A DNA stretch of 64,000 bases, taken from assembly GCF_001426375.1 (NCBI RefSeq), contig NZ_LMEO01000051.1:62241-126240 (forward strand), given 5' to 3'. Position 1 is the stretch's first letter; each line of letters begins with the position of its first letter. Below are positions 8,569-16,894 of this stretch, in pieces. The DNA comes from Paenibacillus sp. Root444D2. Lineage in GTDB: Bacteria; Bacillota; Bacilli; Paenibacillales; NBRC-103111. Below the pieces are notes generated by a model. That model ran no database searches and was not told where the DNA came from. It saw nothing but the letters and a program-made list of their open reading frames with translations. Both the position numbers and the translations under genes were made by a program.

Positions 8569-10410
8569 GTGATACGACGACGACCAATTCCTATCTTCAT
8601 CCAGTTGCTGGCTGGTATGTTTCTCATTGCGGCTCTGGCTATTGCGCTCACCAATCTATTCAACTATCGCTTAACTTCACAGCTAGCGTTGAATCGTACG
8701 GCTGGATATACGCAGGAGTCTGTCGATCAATTGTCGGCAAAGATTGATGTGCTGCTGCGTCAATATGATCAAGCCTCTCAGATGATTGCGTTCGATGAAA
8801 AGGTGCAGACCGCTTTGAACAAGCCGATTACAAAGCAAGGAGGGCAAGAGCAGCTTGCGCTGAACCGCTACCTTGCGGAGAAAACGCGCTATATCGCAGG
8901 TGAAATGCTCATTCACCTTTTCGACCGGGAAGGCAATGCTTACTCGTCTAACGAGTCGCTCCAATTGTCTTGGCGGAAAGCGGATGACGCTGTGAGCGCC
9001 GTTACTTGGTACAGAAAAATGGAGGAGCTCGATGGTCATATGCTATGGGTGTATGGTCCGGCTTGGCGAGACGGTGAAATTCCTGCCATAATTGGGGCTC
9101 GAAAGCTGAAAGACTCTCGAAACCTTACCATACTGGGGGATCAGTTCGTGGTGTTTCCTGTGGAGAAAATGAACCGGATGATTGGTGAAACGGGCCAGCG
9201 CATCGAGCGAAAGGTGCAGGTGATGGATTCCATAGGGAATATCGTGTATTCGACAGAGCCTCGTGAGATTGGAACGGCGGCGGATCAAGGGCTCTTTGCC
9301 AAGTTCGGCGGGAATGCGCAGCCTTTCTTCGAATGGACGACAAGGGAGGATCGCAAGCGGATGCTTGTGGCCTATGCCAAGTCCAATTACAGCGATTGGA
9401 CCACCATCGCTTATTTCAAACCCGAAGCGGTGTATAGTGACGCTTCACAGATGTGGGCGAATGCGCTGCTGACCATGGCTGCAGGTATCGGGATTGCCCT
9501 CGCGCTGGTAGCGTACTTCACTTGGACGTTAACGAGGCCAATCCGTCAATTGGCTGATGGGATGAACAAGCTGAGCAAGGAAGGCATTAAGCCGATCGAC
9601 CGGCCTTTTACGAGCCGGGAGATCACGCAGCTGTATTCGAACTACAATGCCATGGTGCGTCAGCTGGAGGAAGTCGTTCAACGGCTCTCCGAGCAGCAGA
9701 TTAGTGCCCAGAGAGCGGAGCTTGTCGCATTAAAAGCCCAGTTTCGCCCGCATTTCTTATACAATTCACTGAATCTGATTTACTGGACGATTGAGGACGA
9801 GAGGTCGGAGAAGGCACAGGAAATGACACTCGCGCTCGGAGAACTGCTTCGCTACAGCGTCCATCCATCGACCGATTTCGTGACGCTCGGTGAGGATCTG
9901 GCGCAGCTAGACCGGTATTTATTGCTCCAGCGGGCGCGCTTCGGAGAGAAATTCAACGTAAGTATCGACGTTGAGGAAGGATTGCAGCAGCAAAGCGTGA
10001 TTCGGCTCGTCCTGCAGCCCCTCGTCGAGAATGCCTTCCACCATGGCTTAGAGCACAAGGACGAGGGGGATTGGCTAATTAGGGTCCAGATCTACCGGCA
10101 GGGAGGCAAGATCCTGTGCTCTGTGGAAGATAATGGCGTAGGCATGCCGCTTACGGCTCTGCAGACACTTGAAGACTCGATTCATAGGGAGCAAGGCTTT
10201 GAGAAGAAGGCAGGCGGCATCGGGTTAAGCAATCTGCATAAGCAGCTGCAGGCTTTCTTTGGTCCAGGCTACGGAATTCGCCTGATGACAAGTCAAATGG
10301 GAGGACTGCAGGTAGTATTATCGCTTCCTTTGCTGGACCCGCCGTCTCAGTTTGATAGGGAGCAAGGATTGTCGATGCTGGGTAAGAGAGGGGATGATGG
10401 CGCTGCTTAA
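8569..10410 (+). CDS. Two-component sensor histidine kinase, YesM family
   Basis: A 613-residue membrane histidine kinase. A membrane helix at about residues 10-30 leads into a roughly 260-residue extracytoplasmic sensor region; a second helix near 300-325 leads to a HAMP linker (LTRPIRQLADGMNKL). The His-kinase dimerisation motif AQFRPHFLYNSLN contains the phospho-accepting histidine, and LQPLVENAFHHGL plus VEDNGVGM and GGIGLSN are ATP-binding boxes. The start is GTG 8569 behind GAGGTGAAC. It heads an operon with two lipoprotein binding proteins, a response regulator and two permeases, so it most likely senses the transported carbohydrate, possibly through the adjacent lipoprotein. Confidence 0.93.
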   Translation: MIRRRPIPIFIQLLAGMFLIAALAIALTNLFNYRLTSQLALNRTAGYTQESVDQLSAKIDVLLRQYDQASQMIAFDEKVQTALNKPITKQGGQEQLALNRYLAEKTRYIAGEMLIHLFDREGNAYSSNESLQLSWRKADDAVSAVTWYRKMEELDGHMLWVYGPAWRDGEIPAIIGARKLKDSRNLTILGDQFVVFPVEKMNRMIGETGQRIERKVQVMDSIGNIVYSTEPREIGTAADQGLFAKFGGNAQPFFEWTTREDRKRMLVAYAKSNYSDWTTIAYFKPEAVYSDASQMWANALLTMAAGIGIALALVAYFTWTLTRPIRQLADGMNKLSKEGIKPIDRPFTSREITQLYSNYNAMVRQLEEVVQRLSEQQISAQRAELVALKAQFRPHFLYNSLNLIYWTIEDERSEKAQEMTLALGELLRYSVHPSTDFVTLGEDLAQLDRYLLLQRARFGEKFNVSIDVEEGLQQQSVIRLVLQPLVENAFHHGLEHKDEGDWLIRVQIYRQGGKILCSVEDNGVGMPLTALQTLEDSIHREQGFEKKAGGIGLSNLHKQLQAFFGPGYGIRLMTSQMGGLQVVLSLPLLDPPSQFDREQGLSMLGKRGDDGAA

Positions 10411-11677
10411 TTTATTTCTTCGGATTTCACTAGTACTGGCAATGATCAGCCTACTCTGCTCTTGCTCCCCCGAAATGGTCATGCCGAGTGTGAAAAGCTC
10501 TCCGAAGCCCAGTACGCTGCGTATCTGGCTGTGGCCGGGAAGCGGGCTGGAGCCGCTGATTAAGACGTATGTGGCAAACAATCCTCAGATGGATGTAGAA
10601 ATGGTTACTTTTCAATACGACGATGTGGTGCCGAGTCTCATGACTTCGTTAGCCACGAAGGCTGACTCCCCGGATCTTGTTCTGTTGGAGGCTTCGCAGC
10701 TGAATCAATTAAAGCGCTTCCAGAGCCAGTTCTATAACCTCTATGAGTACGGCGACGAGCGAGTTCATTATCTGGACTGGAAATGGCGGCAAGCGGAAAG
10801 CAAGAATGGTGGCTTCTTGTTTGCCATGCCTGTCGATATCGGGCCAGTGGCGCTTGCGTACCGTCATGACTTATTTAAGGAGGCCGGTTTACCAACAGAG
10901 CGGGAGGAGGTGGCGGCTTATTTGTCCGATTGGGATGCGTTGGAGCAGGCAGGAGTCCAATTGAAGCAGCGGACGGGGGCTGTATTATTCGATAATATAA
11001 CGAATATCTTCCTTAGCTATCTCAACCAGTTTGACGGTCAATATGTGCTGCCTGTGGAGCATGAATTAAGTCCGCATGTTAAGGAAGCTTGGGATCGGGC
11101 GGTGTATTTCCACAAGCGTGGCCTCAGTGCCGGGTTGCCGTCGCAGACCTCATCTTGGGCCGAAGGAGCGGTCAATCGAAAATTCGCCCTCGTATTGGCT
11201 CCCTCTTGGCTTCACGGCATGATGAAGAAGAATGCTCCTGCTACAGCGGGCAAGTGGGATCTGACGCGGGCACCTGGTCTGCCATCCAATTTAACGGGGA
11301 CGTACTTAGCGGTACCGAAGACAAGCCCATCTCCCCATGCGGCGTATAAGCTGGCCTACTGGTTAACGGCTCCACAGCAGCAGTTGGCGAATTTTATCGG
11401 CAGCGGGAATTTTCCTTCCACACCGGAATCGTACTCCTCTTCTAATTTTCTGGAGGTTCACGATCCCTTTTTCAATGATGCGCCTGTCGGTCAAATTTAT
11501 TCTTACACGGCGCTTCGCTACAAATCCGGTTACGATGATTACGATTATACGACGATTGAAAGATGGATTCGCGACGGTCTTCGGCGGGTTGAATCTGACG
11601 GTGCAGATCCTGAGTTAACGTGGAAAGGGATTATGCAGCAGTTTGAGACGCTAAACCATGTAGCGGGAGGAGGGTAA
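10394..11677 (+). CDS. Extracellular solute-binding lipoprotein, family 1 (sensor-linked)
   Basis: A roughly 427-residue family-1 binding protein, with a signal peptide ending in a plausible lipobox (SLLCSC). Its fold-typical segments run in parallel with the second binding protein at 12979: RIWLWPGSGLEPLIKTY, YEYGDERVHYLDWKWRQ, MPVDIGPVALAYRHDLF and the C-terminal TAPQQQLANFIGSGNFPST. The ATG pair at 10394/10397 overlaps the kinase 3' end, following AGAGAGGGG. Its place between kinase and response regulator genes, separate from the permease genes, suggests an accessory ligand receptor for the kinase, not the main transport subunit. This role is inference; it could also be a second transport receptor. 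Confidence 0.88.
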   Translation: MMALLNLFLRISLVLAMISLLCSCSPEMVMPSVKSSPKPSTLRIWLWPGSGLEPLIKTYVANNPQMDVEMVTFQYDDVVPSLMTSLATKADSPDLVLLEASQLNQLKRFQSQFYNLYEYGDERVHYLDWKWRQAESKNGGFLFAMPVDIGPVALAYRHDLFKEAGLPTEREEVAAYLSDWDALEQAGVQLKQRTGAVLFDNITNIFLSYLNQFDGQYVLPVEHELSPHVKEAWDRAVYFHKRGLSAGLPSQTSSWAEGAVNRKFALVLAPSWLHGMMKKNAPATAGKWDLTRAPGLPSNLTGTYLAVPKTSPSPHAAYKLAYWLTAPQQQLANFIGSGNFPSTPESYSSSNFLEVHDPFFNDAPVGQIYSYTALRYKSGYDDYDYTTIERWIRDGLRRVESDGADPELTWKGIMQQFETLNHVAGGG

Positions 11678-11681
11678 CCGT

Positions 11682-12857
11682 ATGTTTACTGTTCTGATTG
11701 TAGACGATGAAGCGAATGTACGTCTTCCAATGTGCAGAACATTGGCCCGATTCGAAGGCGTGGGTGAAGTACTGGACGCCTCTAGCGGGTTGGAGGCGAT
11801 TGCAATACTGAAGCAGAGGACGGTGCAGCTCGTTATTACCGATATCCGCATGCCGGCGGGGGACGGCTTGCAGCTTGCCGAATATATACGGCAGCATTCA
11901 CGGCAAACCGATGTGTATGTGCTGACAGGGCACGCGGAATTCGATTATGCAATGAAAGCAATGCAGCATCAAGTAGCAGCCTACCTGCTAAAACCTCTTT
12001 CCAAAGAGAAGCTGCTAGAGGTATACAACGAAGCTTACGGGAAGTACCGAAGACGGATGGAGTCCGAGCAGGTGAATGTGATCCGCAGCCGGGCGTTGCT
12101 GGAGAAACGCATGCACGACCTACTTCACGGGGTGCCGGTGCCAACCTTCGATGAAGGGTTGATTCCGCAATATGCCACCATCCGGCTCGTCTCCTTTTCG
12201 ACCAAGGATTTGCGGTCTCTGGGAGAGACCTCGGTACGTTACTTTATCCGGGAATGTGCGCATGAATCGTTCAGCGGATTGGGGACGGCGGCAGTATGCG
12301 AAGAGGACCGGCTCATCACTGTGGTTCTGTTCACCGAGCACGATGATAAGATGGCCTGGGAGCAGCGGGTGCAGGAAATTTCGAAGTGGATGGAGGCAAA
12401 GCTCCGCATCGAAGTGAAGACAGGTCATGGCGGCTGCACCAAGGAGATAAGTGATCTTGGGTTGATGTATATGCGCAGTATGATGAGCCTGGGCTTCAAC
12501 GAAATTACAAGGAAGGAAAGAGGGGACTCGTTTCCGCCAATTATTAAGGCGCTCTTGAAATACGTACATAATGAATATGCCAACGAAACGGCGAATTTGT
12601 CCGATTTTGCCCAGCAATTCCAAGTGAATGCCAATTATTTAAGCAATTTGTTTCATCAGGAGATAGGGCTCACCTACACCCAGTACTTGACACAGTTCAG
12701 GCTTACGGAGGCCAAGCGATGGCTGCGCGAGACGAACCTGAAGGTATATGAGGTATGCATTCGGGTAGGGTACAAGGACCCAGCCTATTTCAGCCGCATC
12801 TTCAAAACCTTCGTCGGTATGGCCCCCGGGGATTATCGGACGGTGGAACATTCCTGA
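11682..12857 (+). CDS. Response regulator with AraC-type DNA-binding domain, YesN family
   Basis: A 391-residue regulator. Receiver domain at residues 1-120 with acidic pocket VDDE (D8-D9), phospho-acceptor D54 in ITDIRMP, and the conserved K in LLKPLSK. A linker of about 160 residues follows. The C-terminal AraC double helix-turn-helix spans roughly 285-388, with LSNLFHQEIGLTYTQYLTQFR and CIRVGYKDPAYFSRIFK, ending GMAPGDYR. ATG 11682 lies five bases after the preceding stop, behind GGGAGGAGGG. It is the cognate partner of the kinase two genes upstream and probably activates the ABC genes starting at 12979, where an inverted repeat lies upstream. Confidence 0.93.
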   Translation: MFTVLIVDDEANVRLPMCRTLARFEGVGEVLDASSGLEAIAILKQRTVQLVITDIRMPAGDGLQLAEYIRQHSRQTDVYVLTGHAEFDYAMKAMQHQVAAYLLKPLSKEKLLEVYNEAYGKYRRRMESEQVNVIRSRALLEKRMHDLLHGVPVPTFDEGLIPQYATIRLVSFSTKDLRSLGETSVRYFIRECAHESFSGLGTAAVCEEDRLITVVLFTEHDDKMAWEQRVQEISKWMEAKLRIEVKTGHGGCTKEISDLGLMYMRSMMSLGFNEITRKERGDSFPPIIKALLKYVHNEYANETANLSDFAQQFQVNANYLSNLFHQEIGLTYTQYLTQFRLTEAKRWLRETNLKVYEVCIRVGYKDPAYFSRIFKTFVGMAPGDYRTVEHS

Positions 12858-12887
12858 GAAGAGTCCAAGAAATCGAAGATTTGTTAC

Positions 12888-12917
12888 CTATACGAGCTGT
12901 ATAGACCTGCCTATACT
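12888..12917 (+). promoter_or_regulatory. Candidate regulator site and -10 element before ABC genes
   Basis: CTATAC and GTATAG form a perfect inverted repeat with a GAGCT centre (12888-12904). TATACT at 12912-12917 could be a -10; the correctly spaced -35 region is occupied by the inverted repeat, not a consensus hexamer, which fits an activator-dependent promoter. The gene start is 62 bases downstream. Inferred target of the AraC-type regulator encoded just upstream. Confidence 0.4.
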
Positions 12918-12978
12918 AAATGTAAGGGCTTACTTATTTGGAAGTCCAGTTGAAAATGGTGAAGGGAGCGTTTATCGA

Positions 12979-14289
12979 ATGAATTGGGTGCCTAAACGCA
13001 AGTCCATGTTTCTGCTTTTGGTTTCTCTTCTAGTTCTTCTTAGTGCATGCAGCAGCGGAGGAACGCAAGACGCAGTAAAAAATGAAGCAGCAGGTGGAAA
13101 CAACGGGAAAAAGGTTCAACTGCAAATGTGGTTTTGGCAGGGGGCATCATTTGAAAAGATTATACCGGAGTTTAACCGTACCCATCCGAACATCGAGATT
13201 ATTCCACAGATTTATAAGTGGGAAGACGCCCACAAGAAGCTGTTGACGGCTATGTCGGCAGGTTCGGGGGCTCCGGACATTGCGATGATCGATATTTCAC
13301 AGATGGACCAATTCTTGAAGTACCCTGATAAATTTTATGACCTGAACGAGTATGGAGCTAAGGATCTGTCCAAGGATTATCTGGATTGGAAATGGAAGCA
13401 AGGCAGCGTTGGCAGCAAGCAGCTTGGATTTCCAACGGATATAGGTCCGATGGTGCTTTATTACCGCCAAGATCTGTTCCAACAAGCCGGACTCCCTTCG
13501 GAGCCTAACGATGTTGCGGCCAAGATTAAGAATTGGGACGACTTCCTCGCTGCCGGCAAAACATTGAAGGAGAAAACAGGCGCCAGTATTTTATCTAACC
13601 CTTATGAATTGTATGGTGCGATTCGCGACCAGGGCAATGAACTGTACTTTGACAAAGACGAGAATTTGACAATGGAATCCAACCCGCAAATCAAGAAAGC
13701 GTTGGATTATTATAAAAAAGCCCGTGAAATGGGCATCGCTGGAGCTTATGACCAGAAAAATGCGCTGCAGGAGTACTCTGCCGCTCTGAATTCGGGCAAA
13801 ATCGCGACATACATCTCTGCAGCTTGGGGCAAAGGGCACGTCGAAACCCGCGCACCGGATACGAAGGGCAAATGGCGCGCAGCCAAAATTCCAGAGGGCA
13901 CTGGCAACATGGGCGGTTCGTTCTTACTTATTCCGAAAGAAACGAAGAATGCCAAGGAAGCTTACACAGCTATTAGTTGGATGCTGTCACCTCAGCAGCA
14001 GTTAGAAGTATTCAAGATTTCAGGCAATTTCCCTTCGACTCCGTCGGTCTATGGCGATAAAGCGTTCACAGAGGCGGGGTATGAATTCTGGGGCAACCAG
14101 AAGCTCGGTATCTTGTTCTCCGAGGTTGCCAAGGATGTAAAAGTGCAGCGTAAAGGACCTTTCTATCAAACCGTGGAAGATATTATTAGCGATGGCATGC
14201 AGGCAGTGACGGTCGATAAGTCCAAGGATCCTGACAAAGAATTCGCGGCCCTCATTGAGAAGGCCAAGACCAAATTGAAAAACAAATAG
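12979..14289 (+). CDS. ABC transporter solute-binding lipoprotein, carbohydrate type
   Basis: A 436-residue family-1 extracellular binding protein. The signal peptide ends in a clean lipobox LLSACSSG, with cysteine near residue 24. Family features include LQMWFWQGASFEKIIPEFNR, MSAGSGAPDIAMIDISQ, LGFPTDIGPMVLYYRQDLF and SPQQQLEVFKISGNFPST. The start ATG follows AAGGGAGCG. It is immediately upstream of its two permeases (4-14 bases), so it is the transport receptor. No ATPase gene is present in the locus; a shared MsmX-type ATPase encoded elsewhere is the usual solution. The sugar is unknown. Confidence 0.92.
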   Translation: MNWVPKRKSMFLLLVSLLVLLSACSSGGTQDAVKNEAAGGNNGKKVQLQMWFWQGASFEKIIPEFNRTHPNIEIIPQIYKWEDAHKKLLTAMSAGSGAPDIAMIDISQMDQFLKYPDKFYDLNEYGAKDLSKDYLDWKWKQGSVGSKQLGFPTDIGPMVLYYRQDLFQQAGLPSEPNDVAAKIKNWDDFLAAGKTLKEKTGASILSNPYELYGAIRDQGNELYFDKDENLTMESNPQIKKALDYYKKAREMGIAGAYDQKNALQEYSAALNSGKIATYISAAWGKGHVETRAPDTKGKWRAAKIPEGTGNMGGSFLLIPKETKNAKEAYTAISWMLSPQQQLEVFKISGNFPSTPSVYGDKAFTEAGYEFWGNQKLGILFSEVAKDVKVQRKGPFYQTVEDIISDGMQAVTVDKSKDPDKEFAALIEKAKTKLKNK

Positions 14290-14302
14290 GGATGTGGCTG
14301 CA

Positions 14303-15184
14303 ATGAGAGGGTTGAAGACGTATCTGGCGCCCTACCTGATGATATCTCCATTTTATATCTTGTTTATCGTATTCGGCTTGTTTCCGATCCTGTTCTCGCT
14401 GTACTTGGCTTTCCATTCGTGGGATGGGCTCGGGCCGATGGAGTTCGTGGGACTTCGCAATTTCCGTAATCTGCTGACCGATGATCCAGATTTCTGGAAA
14501 TCGGTCGGCAACACCTTCGTCATCTGGTTTTTTTCGACCTTACCGCAGCTGTTTCTGGCACTGGTCGTAGCATTTCTGCTCAACGCCGCTTTCGTGCGGT
14601 TCAAGGACTTTTATCGAGCGGTCTATTTTCTGCCGAATATTACGTCCATTGTGGCTGTAGCCATTATCTTCGGCTCGTTCTTCGGCAGCCAGTTCGGACT
14701 GATTAATGGCCTGCTTCAGGTCGTTGGGCTGCCCCGAATTGAATGGATCAATGATCCCTTCTGGGTGAAGGTTGCCGTGTCGGTGATGGTCATTTGGCGG
14801 TGGACGGGCTATAATGCCATCATTTACTTGGCCGGGCTTCAGAGTATCCCGCATGATCTGTATGAAGCAGCTACGATTGACGGGGCGAGCCGGAAGCAGC
14901 AGTTTTTCAGCATTACGCTGCCTCTGTTAAAGCCGATCATTCTATTCACTGTGATCCTTTCGACGATCGGCGGTATGCAGCTGTTTACCGAGCCCTTAAT
15001 TCTCGTCGGCAATACCGGCGGGGCAACCAAAGGCGGGCTGACGCTGGTGTTGTATCTGTATAACCAAGCCTTCGGCAATCAGCTGTTCGGCTATGCTTCC
15101 GCTATCGCTTGGATGCTGTTTCTGATCATTGGTATTTTCTCCTTCTTGAATTGGAAATTCGTTTCGAGAGGGGAGGGCATCTGA
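14303..15184 (+). CDS. Sugar ABC transporter permease (MalF/UgpA type)
   Basis: A 293-residue permease with six predicted membrane helices and the conserved EAA loop, YEAATIDGASRKQQFFSITLPLL being the coupling segment (positions about 190-212). The start is taken as ATG 14303, ten bases after AGGGA; a GTG three codons upstream is too close to that site. Its stop codon overlaps the next start by one base (TGATG), indicating translational coupling of the permease pair. It forms the membrane channel with the following gene product for the sugar delivered by the lipoprotein at 12979. Confidence 0.93.
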   Translation: MRGLKTYLAPYLMISPFYILFIVFGLFPILFSLYLAFHSWDGLGPMEFVGLRNFRNLLTDDPDFWKSVGNTFVIWFFSTLPQLFLALVVAFLLNAAFVRFKDFYRAVYFLPNITSIVAVAIIFGSFFGSQFGLINGLLQVVGLPRIEWINDPFWVKVAVSVMVIWRWTGYNAIIYLAGLQSIPHDLYEAATIDGASRKQQFFSITLPLLKPIILFTVILSTIGGMQLFTEPLILVGNTGGATKGGLTLVLYLYNQAFGNQLFGYASAIAWMLFLIIGIFSFLNWKFVSRGEGI

Positions 15185-16086
15185 TGAGCGCGGAATCTTC
15201 TAAAGTCACGGTCACTCGCCGAAGCAGAGATGCCGTCGTCCTAACCAAGACACCAGCGAAGTCCTCTTGGGCTTCAGGAACGATCCTTATTCACATAGGG
15301 ATGCTGGTCGGTTCTTTATTGTCGCTATTTCCTTTTTACTGGCTGTTCGTGATGTCTACCGCAACGACTTCGGATATGTTCCGGTTTCCCCCAAGGTTTC
15401 TGCCGAGCGATCAATTGCTGGTTAATATCGGCAAGGTTATCGATCATGTCGGGTTTTTCCGGTCGTTCGGCAACAGCTTGATCGTAGCAGGTGTGCACAC
15501 ACTTCTGGTTTTGTTTTTTTGCTCGATGGCGGGCTTCGCCTTTGCGAAATTCCAGTTTCCAGGTAAGCCGTTCCTGTTCTTCTTCCTGCTAATGACCATG
15601 ATGGTGCCGCAGCAGCTGGGGCTAATCCCCCAGTTCATCATTATTCAAAAGCTGGGCTGGATCAATGACCTGAAAGCCTTGATCATCCCGGGCGCGGCGA
15701 GTGCATTTGGCATCTTCTGGATGCGGCAGTATGCGGCATCCGTGCTGCATGATGAGCTTATCAATGCAGGACGCATTGACGGCTGTAATTCTTTCGACCT
15801 GTACTATCGCGTAGCGCTTCCGGTGCTTCGCCCGGCGTTAGCTACGCTAGGCATCATTACGTTCCTGAATTCTTGGAATGATTATTTGTGGCCGCTCGTC
15901 GTCATCTCGGTACAGAACAAATTTACGATCCAGATGCTGATCGCCTCAATGAATGGCGTGTACAGCACGGACTACTCCATGGTCATGGCTGCTACGCTAA
16001 TGGCTACGGTACCGCTCATTGTTGTGTTCTCAATCTTCAGTCGGCAGTTTATTGCCGGGCTTATGCAGGGGTCAGTGAAAGATTGA
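15184..16086 (+). CDS. Sugar ABC transporter permease (MalG/UgpE type)
   Basis: A 300-residue permease. The N-terminus is a hydrophilic stretch of about 30 residues before the first helix, somewhat longer than usual. The EAA-type loop is INAGRIDGCNSFDLYYRVALPVL, with the FLNSWNDYLWPLV segment and C-terminal RQFIAGLMQGSVKD characteristic of MalG-class subunits. ATG 15184 shares one base with the preceding stop. It is the last gene of the kinase-to-permease operon; a terminator follows at 16167. Confidence 0.93.
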   Translation: MSAESSKVTVTRRSRDAVVLTKTPAKSSWASGTILIHIGMLVGSLLSLFPFYWLFVMSTATTSDMFRFPPRFLPSDQLLVNIGKVIDHVGFFRSFGNSLIVAGVHTLLVLFFCSMAGFAFAKFQFPGKPFLFFFLLMTMMVPQQLGLIPQFIIIQKLGWINDLKALIIPGAASAFGIFWMRQYAASVLHDELINAGRIDGCNSFDLYYRVALPVLRPALATLGIITFLNSWNDYLWPLVVISVQNKFTIQMLIASMNGVYSTDYSMVMAATLMATVPLIVVFSIFSRQFIAGLMQGSVKD

Positions 16087-16166
16087 CAATAGCTGAGCTA
16101 GGAAGCTGCTCGGGTGTTGGATAGAGCTGCTATTGCAGGAAGGAGCCGTCCCAAAAAATGAACAGT

Positions 16167-16216
16167 GACCCGAAAGAAAGACACTTTGAAGAAAGTGACC
16201 TATTTCGGGTCTTTTT
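16167..16216 (+). terminator. Intrinsic terminator of the sugar ABC operon
   Basis: GACCCGAAA (16167-16175) pairs with TTTCGGGTC (16203-16211), followed by a T-run. An internal CACTTT/AAAGTG hairpin with a GAAG loop sits within the loop region, giving a compound structure. Confidence 0.85.
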
Positions 16217-16308
16217 ACATTTATATAATAATGAATAAGAAAGGTCGAGTCGAGGATTACACATGGGAAATAATTGGAGTAGGGAATCCTTCTTCTCGGT
16301 TGAAAGAT

Positions 16309-16490
16309 GTTGTAAAAAGTGCAACAAATCTACCTAGATCCCGCCTTTCTCCCCTCGATGTTGCATAATGTACAACAATTGGGCTCTATACAGGTTATTT
16401 TGAAACGAATGGATTCGAAATGTTGTACAAACTGCAACTTCAACGTACAAAATAGCCTTTTGGCATATGAATTGTTGCAGAAAATGCAAC
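16309..16490. repeat. Array of four 17-bp hyphenated palindromes
   Basis: Four copies of GTTGYA-N5-TRCAAC occur at 16309-16325, 16360-16376, 16422-16438 and 16474-16490, with steps of 51, 62 and 52 bases. The arms are conserved while the central five bases vary. The intervening sequences are not obviously alike. The surrounding spacer (16217-16853) has no credible gene; a weak GGCT/AGCC hairpin followed by a T-run lies at 16645-16667. Function unknown: operator array, mobile repeat family or structured RNA are all possible. Confidence 0.7.
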
Positions 16491-16853
16491 ATTGGTAATT
16501 ACAATAGTCGATCGCATTAGCATTCAAGGCTAGCTGTGGTTAAAGCTAACCAAGAGGGCAGGGTACTTTCTGAGCACCATCTTTTAACAGCTTATTCCAG
16601 GTCTTCCTTTGAAGTGTCCACGAACGGGGGGGCAGTTCAGAAATGGCTGAGGGATAGCCCTTTTTTTGCGTTTAATGAGTACAAACATTCGCCCATGGTG
16701 CTATACTAAAACGTGACGAAAAAGATCGGTTGGAAATCGAATTGGAAACATCATTTTGATAAAGTCTACTTGGGCTTAATCGCTCAAACAGGCTTTTTTT
16801 ATTGGATGGAACGACTTCCCAATAGCCTTCCAATCCATCAACCTTTGAAATTT

Positions 16854-16886
16854 TGATATAATAGGCATATATTCTCATACAGGAGC
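16854..16886 (+). promoter_or_regulatory. Extended -10 promoter and ribosome binding site of the Wadjet operon
   Basis: TGATATAAT at 16854-16862 is a perfect extended -10 (TG-N-TATAAT); the -35 region is poor, as is usual for this class. AGGAGC at 16881-16886 is the ribosome binding site nine bases before the jetD ATG. The predicted leader is only about 25 bases, with no room for a regulatory structure. Confidence 0.65.
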
Positions 16887-16894
16887 AATCGTAC

